A stretch of DNA of 64,000 bases from Nemophila menziesii (taxonomy: Eukaryota; Streptophyta; Magnoliopsida; Boraginales; Hydrophyllaceae): the NCBI GenBank assembly GCA_029959085.1, contig JARWIR010000010.1, positions 35,580,731-35,644,730 on the forward strand, given 5' to 3'. Below the pieces are notes generated by a model. It was not told where the DNA came from and searched no databases. It was given only the letters and a program-made list of their open reading frames with translations. Made by a program: the position numbers and the translations under genes. Below, piece by piece: positions 24,095 through 34,769 of the stretch. Each line of letters starts with the position of its first letter. Positions within the stretch are counted from its first letter, which is position 1.

Positions 24095-24639
24095 TCTTTT
24101 TTAGGGTTTAAGCTTCAAAGATTCAATCAAGAATTGCTGCAAAAAAAGATTGTATCTAAAATAAGAAAAAAATTGGAACTCTGTGTATGAAAAATCTGAA
24201 AACAGAGGAGGTTTAAGATAGCTAATTGTATTTAAAGGTATGATTCCCGTACAAAAATCAAAAGCAAAAAAAGTTATTATTATTCTAATTAAAATAAAAA
24301 TATATTATTATCTTACAATTTGTTTATGAACAATATCGTTGTGTTGATTGTATTGTAGTACTGATAATGATCTCGGGCGTGATGACGGTGGTTAAAGAGG
24401 GAATGACTTAGGAGACTGGTCGCGTATGAAGATGGGTTCGGTTTCTTTCTTCAACGTTCTTGAACTTTATATAGAAGATGAGTATTTAATTAAAAAATAA
24501 TAATGAGTATTAAAAAAATAAATTGAAATAATTTCCAATTAAATAAAAAAGAAAACTAATTTTCGGAAGTCAAAAGATTAGGAAATTAAACTTCCTAAAT
24601 GAAATTATTAACTAAGCTATGCGTTTATGGGCATCGTCC
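24095..24639. other. upstream region of the F-box gene
   Basis: AT-rich sequence upstream of the minus-strand F-box start. A TATA-like motif on the minus strand (tatataaag, complement of 24465-24473) lies about 370 bp before the ATG and could belong to its promoter. No other feature was recognised. Confidence 0.35.
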
Positions 24640-26779
24640 AACTATATCAATCTTTAGCTAACAAACGATATAAGTTTTCTTGTGGGTCTTTATAATGTGT
24701 AGGTCTCTCTATACTAGTTAAACCAAATTTCGTCATCCAATCCGTACAATTATTTGCTTCACGGAAAATCCAATTTAGCTCAAAATGTTCATTTGAATTC
24801 AACAAATCACGGCAAGCTCCTATTATATCATTTGAACATCCCTTGAGTTCACACCATCCTTCACTAGCAAGTGCAACTCACTCGAGTCAACTTCAATAAT
24901 AAGAGTGTTAATCGCCATGTTTAACCCAAAGTGTAAGGCCAAAAGTTCAGCTTCAAAAGGTGTTCTCGCAAAACAATTACCCGTAACACCATCTAAGTAG
25001 TCTCATTTGTTATTGCGAAATAGTCCTCCAACCCCGGCTATCAATTTATCCGTATTAAACGAGCCATCTATATTCAATTTAACCGAATTCTCTGGTGTCA
25101 TCCACTTGACAAGTACATTTTTTTGGCGATGTAATTAAGCCCCCATAACTTTCCACATCCCAAGCTCACACATAGTCACTAGCCGCATTTCTAATAATAA
25201 CTTTTAATTTGTTCGCTGTTTTGTCCTCGCTGGTTGATCTAAAATTAACGTGCTCTGATCAACCCATACATGTAGGGATGACAATGGTTACGGTTAAAAA
25301 TAACCGAACCGATTGAAAACCGAATTATTTAACCGTGGTTAAAACCATTAGGTTATGGTTTTAAAAAGTGTAACCGATGGTTAAAACCGTTAGGTTATGG
25401 TTTTTGATAAAAATAAAACCAAAAAACCGAAAACCGTTTATTATCATATATATTTTCAAATTTTATAATAATTTAGGTTAAACTAGATATATTTGAAATT
25501 CTAAAAGCAAAATCAAAATACTAGATTTAACCAATTAAATAATAAATATGCAATTTAATCAAATACCAACACAATTTTTTATAAACCTTGTAGTTTTTTT
25601 ATATGTGTGGTTTTATTTTATGAAATTTAATATATTTATTAAATTATCATTTGAATATGGTTAAAACCGCAAAACCGTTTAAAAAACTGAAACCGAATAA
25701 TACGGTTATGGTTTTGAAAAATTTAACCGATGGTTAAAACCGTTAGGATATGGTTTTTAATAATAAAAATGGTTATGGTTATGGTTTTTGAAATTTTTGC
25801 AAAAAATCGATCAGTTGCCATCCCTACATACATGCCACGTATAAGCTGCTACTAGACATTTCCGCTCAATACCCTTGACTAAATCTTGCTAGTTGACATT
25901 TTTTCCACCATCTACACGCGTCCAGCCCCTATGCCTGTCCACCATGGACTGTTACAGATTCATTTGCAGCCCCGGAATTCTGCTGCAATGCTTCGCTTCC
26001 TTCTGGTGACATCCCAGGCTGTTGCAACCCGCCAAGGTCAGCTGCTGGAGCCTGTTGTCGCGGGTTCTGGTTTCCCTGTGCTGCTCCTCACTGTTGCAAC
26101 TATTGCTGCTGGAGTTTGCTCCTAAACAGCTCAGTCGATTCCCTCCATCTCGAAGACTCCTCGCCACGCACTGCTGCAGGTACTCAGTCAACAGCAACAC
26201 ATGTTGCATCTGTTACTTCATGTACCAGCTCTTGCCACCGCACCCCAAGTCTCCCAAGTGGACCTGCAAAACAGACATGATGGACCTTATCATAGCCACC
26301 ACATTTTTGAAACAAATTATTTGTCGATTCCAATTCCAAACCACATATTCTGCAAACCAAGTCCACTAAGACTCCTTTCCCAACCAGATTATGAGTCGTA
26401 GGCAAACAGACCCAAATCGCGCACGCCATAGCAATATTTTAATTTTTTGAAGACATTTAAGTGACCATACCAAGCTCCATTTCAAACTCGAATCACCTCC
26501 CACCTGTAGTAACCTATTGTACGCTGACTTTACCGAGAAGATACCCGATGACTCGAAGTTCCATTTGTATGAATTCTCATTCCCAATCATAAGCTCCGTT
26601 ACTCCCCATTCTAGCATCTCAAGCCAACTAGTATATTCTTGCACATACTAGAGTCCAAAGGTTTTATCATTCGCTCAAGCAAACCATTCTGAAAATATTT
26701 ATGTTTAAACACCATTACCCACGGAGCTGGATCATTCCGTGAAATCTTCCAACCTAATTAAGCTGGAAGAGATTTATTA
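24640..26779 (-). pseudogene. LINE remnant (zf-RVT and RNase H regions), minus strand, interrupted by a hAT MITE
   Basis: On the minus strand, 26644-26366 reads SSGIFSVKSAYNRLLQVGG and then LKCLQKIKILLWRARFGSV, the zf-RVT lead-in of plant LINEs. The following part to about 26184 contains VCRICGLELEST. Beyond the MITE, 25264-24650 gives an RVT_3-type RNase H region (VKLNIDGSFNTDK; TPFEAELLALHFGLNMA; LIIEVDSSELHLL; ANNCTDWMTKFG). Several stops and frame changes are present. The 5' part is missing beyond the Gypsy LTR at 26785. Confidence 0.82.
25273..25826. mobile_element. hAT-type MITE, 554 bp
   Basis: The terminal inverted repeats are tagggatgacaa and ttgccatcccta. A perfect 8-bp duplication, catacatg, flanks it (25265-25272 and 25827-25834), which is the hAT hallmark. 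The interior is made of motifs such as aaccgttaggttatggtttt and has no coding frame. It sits between the zf-RVT and RNase H parts of the LINE remnant. Confidence 0.9.
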
Positions 26780-26784
26780 TAATT

Positions 26785-28324
26785 TGATGACTCCCTATTT
26801 GTGATGATTTAATCTTAGTTGGCGACATCATTTTTATTGTTTTAGGAAGTCTAATACTCGTTTTTCCTATGATTTAGTACATTTTCCTATTTCTTGTCTT
26901 GATTTAATGGTTTATTATTTTTAGAACATATTGGGTTTAATTTATTTAGTGTGAAGCTTTAAAGATATATAGTAATTAATTAGATGCCAAATCAAGTCTA
27001 AAGAGATACAGGAAAGAAGATATGCATGGAAATTGGATATAAAGGAAGGAAAAGATAGATATGGAAAGATAAAGTTGTCAAGTAAATCTGAATTTCAACA
27101 GCCACGTCTATAGAAGTGATCATAACTCAAGATTTACTGGAAATTTGGAAGAAGGGTCTGAAAAAAAAAGTATAGAGCTTTCCGAGACGATCAATTTCGA
27201 TATTTGAAGAACGCGTTAATCGGAGTTAAAACAAAGACGTTATGGCCAAAACAAAACAACGATAGATTATTACCTTTTCTATATTTTAAGGTTACGAATT
27301 TGAGTTGGGCTTGGAGTCCAAGTTACTTGTCATTCACTCCAAGAAAATGAATTAGGTCTTCTAAACACCTATAAATACACCCTTAAACCATTGTAAAATA
27401 ATCCTTGCCTCCCATAAGTTAGTCCTTAAGTTTTATATCATTAGAGTTATTGAAGAGAGCAAGATGGCACTCATGTATCATTCTTTTAGTTTAATTACTT
27501 CAGGTATGAACTAATTTTCCCATAGCTTGGATTTTGCATTATGTATAATCTATAAATTTTATTTTCTTTCTATCTAATTTTGTTTGGGAATTATATGTTT
27601 TAATCTGATTTTAACTGCTTAACCATATATTTGATTTATGTGCTTTGATTCATTGTCTGTCTTAAACCTGATCAATTTAGGGCTTTTCTAATATTAGTTA
27701 GATGGTCACCTGGAAGGGGTGTCTAATTATTGAAACCCCACATAAACGTCTACCACGTGGAATTGCTCCTGACAACACCAGTCTAACTAGATAGTCATTG
27801 AGGTTTATTTTAATCACCAATCAACATTAGTAGGTCAGACTGCACCTAGGACCCTAGTGGCGCAGGATAACCCTATTTGAGTCCCATCGTGATTGTGAGG
27901 TTGCCACCCTAGTTCGCTCTCCGGGGATAGGGAGAAGTTAGAATCCTGACTACTTATCTAAGAGCTATTATCTCCCTTATAAACTGGAATTGATAGAAAG
28001 AATTAGAAGGATTAGTGCATACTAGCAAAACCTAAGTTATATTCTCTCATCTTATTTCTCTCATATTTAATTATTTTGTCTTTACTTTTATTTATTTTAA
28101 TCAGTAATCTCTCAATCAATCATATTTATTTCCTGTCTTTTAATTTATTATTACTATTATTTACCCATTTGTTAGCACATTTAAGTCCCTGAGGAACAAA
28201 TCTTCTTATCATTAAAACTTGCATATGTCTTGTAATGCTTGCAATACCGTGCTAGTCTAGTGTGATTAGTGCATTGTTTCCCGTATTTATTTATCATATT
28301 TTTATCACACCCTAGGCGACACCA
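26785..28324 (+). repeat. 5' LTR of truncated Gypsy element
   Basis: The 1540-bp LTR begins TGATGACTCCCTATTTGTG. Its right end ggcgacacca is fixed by the adjacent primer site. Conserved blocks near the end (aaaacttgcatatg; accgtgctagtctag) are shared with 6569-8086. Confidence 0.87.
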
Positions 28325-28330
28325 AGTTTT

Positions 28331-28348
28331 TGGCGCCGCTGCCGGGGA
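28331..28348 (+). other. Gypsy primer binding site (tRNA-Asp type)
   Basis: The sequence tggcgccgctgccgggga starts six bases after the LTR end. It closely matches the complement of the tRNA-Asp 3' end used by many plant Athila/Tat-clade Gypsy elements. Confidence 0.88.
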
Positions 28349-28484
28349 CTCGTGTCTCGTTAGCGAGTGGGTTATTTATTTTTAGTAGTAGTAGTTTTTA
28401 GTTAAGTTTTATTTTCCAGTTTTTATTTTTATTTTTCCAGATTTACGCTTGTTGTTTTTCTTTAGTCCTTTTTAGGTTTTAGCA

Positions 28485-28955
28485 GTGCATCCTTGGCCTC
28501 CTCTTCCTGAGCCCGAAAGGAGCTTCAGAGCTTATAAAAGACGTATCGGAGAAGAAAAAGATCGAAGAAGAGCTATGTCAGAAAATCAAGAAGTATTAGA
28601 TCCACCACTATTGGATCCACAAATTGATCCTTTAGGACCTGTACCACCACCACCACCAGGAGATAACAGAAACAACAACAGAATCGAAAAGATCTCTCAG
28701 GCTTGGGAGCACCTTTTCGAGTTCAACCATTAGGTTATCGTCCTCCAGAGCTCCAGAATATCAAGTTCAGGCCCGATCCGGGCATGCTCAGTCAATTCCA
28801 GAATTCCAGACTCTATAGTGGTGCAGCAGTTCAAGATCTGGTAAGAGCGATTCAGAAGTTCATGCAGATTTGTGATGCCTATGTTACTCCAGGCATTACA
28901 CGCAAGCAACTGTACTGTCACCTATGTTGTAGATCTCCCCGCCTAGGCGCCGTGT
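28485..28955 (+). pseudogene. Gypsy gag amino end, frameshifted and truncated
   Basis: After the primer site, an open stretch reads RSFRAYKRRIGEEKDRRRAM and then a proline-rich segment (DPLGPVPPPPPGD). It shifts frame near 28705 and continues as VQPLGYRPPELQNIKFRPDP. The order and composition suit an Athila/Tat-like gag start, where the first gag segment is proline- and charge-rich. Coding stops where the element is truncated, so only the beginning of gag is left. Confidence 0.6.
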
Positions 28956-29062
28956 AGGCGTCAACTCCCCCCTCAGGCGCTTACGCCTAGTTAAAACTCT
29001 AGGCGTTTTTGCCTAGCGCCTTAGTCACCGTGGAATAGGCGTCTAGCCCGTCTAGGCTTCTT
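28935..29062. repeat. GC-rich block of taggcg/cgccta motifs
   Basis: A short, unusually GC-rich block contains repeated direct and inverted copies of aggcg and gcctag, able to form hairpins. It lies exactly where the Gypsy element breaks off and just before the duplicated segment. I do not recognise its family. Confidence 0.55.
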
Positions 29063-29086
29063 TTTTTAAAAACACCACTCCAGTTT

Positions 29087-29816
29087 AAAAAAATTATCTT
29101 CATTTAAAATAAAAAGTTCTAAAAAATATATAGTACATCAATAAAATAAAATACAGAAAATAATATTAAAAGGAGGAAAACATCAACAAAATTACTACAT
29201 TTTACATCAATAAGAGTGGAAAAACAAGCAAAAGGTAAAATTATTTTTCTATTTTTATACGATTAATTATATTTAATATTTTTATATATGTTTTAATTTA
29301 AAATTGGATTATATTTGTTTAATATATTGATCACATATTTAATTGAAACTATTTCAAATCACAAATAAATATTGTAAACAAAGTACGAAACGAATAATTA
29401 TTAGGGAGTTCGTCAAATACAGAGATTCAATTATTCTACTACTATTTTATCAATTATCTAGGCATATGCTAAAAAGTCAAAAAACGGAAAGAGCATATGA
29501 GATTAATTCTCGAAAATGAATTTTTTATTAATTTATTTTTAAATCCCAAGAATCAGAATATCGAAATATAAAAATTATTAATGAAGATATTAGTAGTATA
29601 TATATTGATAATGATACCGAGCATGTGAATATTCACGTGTAATATAATACAATAATTTATCTCAATCTTTTTAATAAATATTAATTTCCTGAATTTTAAT
29701 TTAAAACTATTTATATATAATTTGTTTTGTCAAAAAAAAAATTATTTTAATTAAACTGTAAAAGGCCCCATTTTTATTTCCTGCCTTAGGTAACCGAGAC
29801 GCTCGGGCCGGCCCTG
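29087..29816. mobile_element. hAT element, right part only (copy A)
   Basis: It ends in gctcgggccggccctg followed by ggtggtgg, the target-duplication sequence seen at the full-length copy 45678-49278. The left half including the other terminus is absent, because the duplication break falls inside the element at 29087. The interior is AT-rich with no transposase. Confidence 0.75.
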
Positions 29817-30268
29817 GGTGGTGGTACCCTATTATTTGTTTAATATTTAAAAATAAATATTTATTAAAAATAATATATTTAATAACAAAGGTTGTAAAGG
29901 TATAAAAAGTATAAAGGAGATATTTTTTATAAATAATTATTTTATTATGTATTTTTTTTTATAAAATAAATTATTAAAGACTTAATCTAACAATTATGTA
30001 ATTTTGGTTTCTTTTAAGAAATACCCCTATTTTAATTAATAATAATAAAAAAGGTATAATGGTAATAGATTTTTTAATTTAAATGGAAAATTAGATAATC
30101 TAATTGGAAAGAAATAATAACATGTATTTTTTGGGTATAGACTTTTCTAATCATGATTTAAATAGAAATTTTCTTTTTATTTTATTTATTTCCTAAAGAA
30201 ATTTAATATAATTTTTTTTATTAAAGTTTACGCATTGATAGCATATTACAATTTTATTCTTTTTCTTT

Positions 30269-30282
30269 ATATATATATATAT
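30269..30282. repeat. short (AT)n run, copy A
   Basis: A 14-bp AT run. The same site in copy B (49729-49806) has expanded to about 78 bp. Confidence 0.8.
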
Positions 30283-30364
30283 TTCTTTTTTAAAATTTGA
30301 ATTGTGTTTCTGTACAAATTAAAATATAGTTATAGTATACGTAATTTAGGAAAGTTTTTCCTAC

Positions 30365-30889
30365 ATGATTCTAAGTATCCATGCCTATAAATATAGTATT
30401 ACATACCCGTTCAAAACCAGAAGACATAATTTCTCCAAATTAAACTTGTATGCGAACCCTAGAGATATGCTGAATTTTTTTACCTTCCATATGATCATGA
30501 TCGTAAATGCCCTTGTTTTATTGGATGCGGTGGTACCAGAGGCAAAGTGGCTAATTGTGGAGTCGATTCTTTCGATTCATGTTAATCTAGCTGATATACC
30601 TTTCAAGGAGATTATCTACCACTTAGCTGCTTTAGCAGCTCCCTTGATATTTTGTATATATCCGTTGATATTAATTAATAATCTGAAGATAGAATTTCAG
30701 AACATGTCGAGGTTAATGTTGGCCGCTACAAAACTTACGGTTCCCTTGAATATTTTCTTTAACTATTGTTTGTTGAGATATTCCTCTTATATGATGGGGA
30801 ATGAACTCTTTTCAATCTTACTTTTAATAGTCTATTTCCTTTGTACTGCAATTTTTTTAATAGGTTCCTTAGTTATACTATCTATATGA
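30365..30889 (+). CDS. hypothetical membrane protein ORF, 174 residues (copy A)
   Basis: Open frame from the ATG at 30365 to the TGA at 30887-30889. The protein is hydrophobic, with about four possible membrane spans near residues 38-57, 88-106, 120-140 and 146-172. Basic residues cluster near the amino end (KTRRHNFSK). No family was recognised. The copy at 49900-50424 has the same length and no indels, with about 11 amino-acid changes against three silent ones. That is close to a neutral pattern, so preservation of the frame may simply reflect youth. It could also be part of an unrecognised mobile element. Confidence 0.45.
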   Translation: MILSIHAYKYSITYPFKTRRHNFSKLNLYANPRDMLNFFTFHMIMIVNALVLLDAVVPEAKWLIVESILSIHVNLADIPFKEIIYHLAALAAPLIFCIYPLILINNLKIEFQNMSRLMLAATKLTVPLNIFFNYCLLRYSSYMMGNELFSILLLIVYFLCTAIFLIGSLVILSI

Positions 30890-31589
30890 TTATTTTAGTT
30901 GATAGCCTGGGTTGTAAAACGTTTCTATGATTTATTTGAGTACTTTTCTATATTATAGAGACATTTGATTCCATATATACATATATAATTTTAATAAATT
31001 CTTCTAATTTTTTATATACTTTGATTAATTCTACGTAAATTTGAATGTTATAAATGTATTCTAGGTTGCTTGACTAAAAAATGTATTTCATGTAGAATTT
31101 AATAGATTTTAATAAATTTATCAAATTCTTTAATTTTATTGGGATATTGAATTTGAAAGTTGATATGTATTATCTATTTTTACAGGAATACTTCTCAATT
31201 AATTACAATTCTACGTTTTTCATTCGAAGAAAAAAACGAGCAAATTACTTCCTCACAAATTATTAAATTAATTTCAATTAAACAAATTGTCATATTTACC
31301 TTCCATTATTACCCTAATATGATTTTTCAATTTTTTTTATTAATTTTTTTAAAAAAAAATCAAAATTCCGGTTTATGTGTTGCTATAATACACAAATATA
31401 GATTTATGTATTCCTGTAACACACACAATTATAAAATCGATCTAAAAGATTCTCTTCTTTAACAAAATTGTTTTTTTCTCTTTATTAATCGCATATACCC
31501 TATTTTTACTCGTTTTTAACTATCTTGATATATTATCTTTTTGTCTAACACTTTTTTGTTATTTTTGTGTGTTTATTTTTGTGTGTTTA

Positions 31590-32440
31590 TGTTTTAGGGT
31601 TTTGTGTGTTCCAGGTCACACAAAACTTGATTTTGTTTTATCTAATTTTGTGTATTTTTGGAACACATAAATCTCAGAATTGTGTATTCGAAGGCACAAA
31701 TATCAGATTTGTGTGTTCATTGTGTATTTATGAAACACATAAAACTCAAAATTATGTATTTCTGGAATACACAAAACTTAATTTTGTTTGTACCAATTTC
31801 ATGTATTCGTGGAACATACAAAACTCAGAATTGTGTATTCTTGAAACGCATAAATCTCAGATTTGTGTATTCATGGAACACATAAAACTCAAATTTGTGT
31901 ATTCATGGAACACATAAAACTCGAATTTATGTATTCGTGGAATACACAAAACTTGATATTCTTTGTTCCAATTCTGTGTATTCTTGGAACACATAAATCT
32001 CAAATTTGTATATTCTTGGAATGCACAAATCTCATATTTGTGTATTCATGGAACACATAAAACTCAAATTGTGTATTCATGGAACACATAAAACTCAAAT
32101 TTGTGAATTCATGGAACACATAAAACTCAAATTTGTGTATTCATGGAACACATAAAACTCGAACTTATATATTCCTGGAATACACAAAACTTGATTTTGT
32201 TTGTTCCAATTTTGTGTATTCCTGGACACACATATCTCAGACTTGTGTATTCTTTGAACGCACAAATTTTATATTTGTATATTCACGGATCACATTAAAC
32301 TCAAATTTGTGTAGTCATGGAACACATAAAACTCGAATTTATGTATTCCTGGAACACACAAAACTTTATTTTGGTTGTTCCAATTTTATGTATTCCTGCA
32401 ACACACAAATCTCAAAATTGCGTATTCATGGAACACATTA
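31590..32440. repeat. ~32-bp minisatellite, copy A
   Basis: Tandem imperfect units of the type tttgtgtattcatggaacac plus ataaaactcaaa, about 26 copies. The unit is partly self-complementary (gtgtattc and gaacacat). Long reading frames rich in SWNT/FVYS here are the translated repeat and not genes. Confidence 0.9.
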
Positions 32441-33117
32441 AAAAAAATCTGGGAAAAAAATCGAAAAAAAATTTTAAAAAATGAAAAAGAAAATAAATAA
32501 ATAAATATTATTATAATAAATAGTGAAGATATAAGTATTAAACTATCTATATAATTAAAGTAATTAATTAATAGGTTTATGGGTATTTTTGTAATCTTTC
32601 AATTTTTTGTGCTTAAGTGGGAATTAAGTTGAAGTTGTAATTAATTGAAAATTCTTACGCTCTTTGTGTAATTAACTGGGTGTTGTCCTATTTTTTTATT
32701 CTTATATATGTGTGGTATTAAATAAAAGAGAAAATAAATAAATAATTAATTAAAAAATCTATTTTATTAATATTTAAAATTTCTCTATAAAGGTGATATA
32801 TGAGTGAAGTTAAAAAAATGATATATATCTTTACTCATAAGAAAATTATTTTGATTAAAGAAAATAATTTTGGGAAAATGAGATATAGGATATTGAGACA
32901 AGATTTTTGTCCTATAAGAAATGGTGGGAATCTTATTTCTTTAAAGAGATTTCAAAGATTACCTTTAAAGAGGTTTCAAAGATTACCAAACACTAAATTA
33001 CACTTATGTAATCCAAAAAACACTAAAAGACCAAAAAAAATAGTTGAGTGTTGACACTGTTCATTTCCGACGACTACCCACCGACCACCGCCTCCACCAG
33101 TGGTGTACTCATTGATT
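32441..33117. other. AT-rich spacer with a short direct repeat
   Basis: No recognisable gene. A reading frame at 32800-33054 overlaps a 24-bp direct repeat (tttaaagaggtttcaaagat-type, twice near 32940-32990) and shows no domain, so I do not call it coding. Confidence 0.4.
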
Positions 33118-33410
33118 TTACAGAGTACTCCGATCGGAAAAAGTATAGAGTATTGGAAAAAAGTATAAAGTATCGGAAAAAAGTAAATGGTATTGGAAAA
33201 AGGTATAGAGTATCGTAAAAAAACAAAGAGTAACGGAAAAAATATAGAGTATCGGATAAAAATATAGAGTATCGATATTAAAACATTGAGTATCTGGAAA
33301 ATTTATGAGTACTCCGATAAAAAACATAGAGTAATATTCAAAAAATACAGAGTATTCAAGAAAAATGATGAGTACTCATTAAAAAATACACGGTAATCTC
33401 CAAGCAATTA
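33118..33410. repeat. degenerate ~20-bp minisatellite
   Basis: About 12 imperfect units of the type gagtatcggaaaaaagtata, degrading toward the right. It is not coding. Confidence 0.75.
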
Positions 33411-33479
33411 TACTTTATCAAATTTTTAAACATTAAACCCTGATTTTCTAAGAATAAGAAAAAAAAAAAAAAAAAAATA

Positions 33480-34330
33480 ACCTATACTACTACCTGCTCG
33501 ACAAGGGAAAAGAAAAAAACCAAAAGCTTCGCTTCGCTTCGGCGTATTACGTCCAAAAAAAATAAAGAAAAAAGAAACTACAAAAATCCAGTCGAGAACT
33601 CAAAAATACGGCGACCGACGAGCATCAGTTGACCAACACACCACCTGCGATCCAACTCCGAACTAGAAGAACGCGGAGCTCCTTCAAATCTTCGGTCATA
33701 ACTTCAAAAATAATGGCATCGTTTCATTTACTGAGTATTGAGAAAAAGGGAGCCATGGTCAGAGCTGCTTCGCGAACGGTACAAAGAAGCCGGCACCATT
33801 TCCCGTTGCACTAGCAGATGTGCAAATCTCGAAAGAGGTCATTAACGAATGGCACAGCGAAGCCGACGCCATGGCAGAGTTACTCGAGGTTCTCTATCAA
33901 AGATCTACTTCTCAGGGCTTTCCGTAACAACTGCAGTGTTCTCAGGTGAGGCTATGACATCCGTTAATGGCTCTATGACAACGATAGCTCTCGGATCTCG
34001 AACGAACAGCTGAAAACATGAAGCTCGCCTGAACTCTGCCACGAAAAAGAAAGGTACTGGCCATGGACTCCATCGACTACTTCTTCAGTGGTACTGCTGG
34101 ATCTCCGGTTATTAAGCTCCTGAACGAAGTTGAGAAAGGCTTCCATGAATTTCGTTGAGCTTTGAACGGGTCTTAGATCTCGACGGCGAGCTGTAAACCA
34201 CCTCGAACGGCGACGGTTTCCTTGTGAAGCAGCAGTTTGATGTTATTTAGCCGTGGAATGATAAGAGACTAGATATTATTTAGGCTTTCATGGATGACTA
34301 AGCTTTTACATGAGAAAAAAGAGGAAGATA
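33480..34330. other. moderate-GC block, unassigned
   Basis: This block is clearly richer in GC than its surroundings, with codon-like stretches such as 33818-33920 (plus-strand EVINEWHSEADAMAELLEVL). Frames break often and no family was recognised. It could be the remnant of a gene or of a retroelement. Confidence 0.3.
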
Positions 34331-34341
34331 TGGAGAGAGAG

Positions 34342-34390
<49 letters not shown>
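34331..34390. repeat. (GA)n microsatellite
   Basis: A run of GA dinucleotides of about 58 bp with one interruption (gtgg) near its start. Confidence 0.95.
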
Positions 34391-34392
<2 letters not shown>

Positions 34393-34769
34393 ATTGGGTT
34401 TAAATAATTTTTGAATAATTTAGTATATACAGGAAATAAAAAAACATAAAGGGGTAAAAATGTAACTGGGTTTTTGAATTATAGTGTAAGATCTTATTTG
34501 GGGTCTTTTGTAAGAAGAGAAGGTAAGTGGAGTTGGGAAATGATCTTGGGGTGTTTTCAAGACCCGTTGGATAAAAATCTCTTTATTAATTGTAAAAATT
34601 TATAATTCGATAAATTTTTTGGTCAAAAATAATTAAAACAATGTAATAAAATTTAAAATTTGTTATAATAATTTTTTTGTCATTATCCTATAAAAATTTA
34701 TAAGAATTAAATAGATAACTTCCCTTTAGGTAAAGTGTTAATAGAATTTAGTGATTTAGTGTTAATAGT
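34391..34769. other. AT-rich spacer before LINE
   Basis: No gene seen. The 5' boundary of the LINE fragment lies at its right end, and I could not find a target duplication for that LINE. Confidence 0.4.

Larger units (their letters stand above)
26785..28930 (+). mobile_element. Athila/Tat-like Gypsy LTR retrotransposon, 5' part only
   Basis: An LTR at 26785-28324 (TGATGACTCC...GGCGACACCA) is followed by a primer site and the start of gag, then the element stops abruptly near 28930. No second LTR is visible in the window. The LTR is related to the solo LTR at 6569-8086 but clearly diverged. The truncation point abuts a GC-rich repeat of unknown origin. Confidence 0.87.
29087..32161. repeat. 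copy A of a large duplicated segment (partner of 45960-58600)
   Basis: This stretch is nearly identical to three pieces of the 46-58.6 kb region: 29087-29270 to 45960-46141, 29271-30971 to 48734-50509, and 30972-32161 to 57384-58600. Copy A lacks the TIR element and the LINE present in copy B. It contains the right end of a hAT element, a 174-residue ORF and a minisatellite. Repeat-unit numbers differ between the copies. Confidence 0.93.

Noticed and set aside
25886..26369. Plus-strand frames with LLL/QPR-rich sequence
   Set aside because: Antisense of the minus-strand LINE remnant; no domain and low complexity.
31567..32441. Several long plus-strand frames rich in FVYSWNT / EHIKL (also at 57994-58499)
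   Set aside because: They are the 32-bp minisatellite read in three frames; the repeat phase, not selection, keeps them open.
33629..33814. 61-codon plus-strand ORF in the moderate-GC block
   Set aside because: No homology recognised, no neighbouring exons, and the frame breaks soon after.
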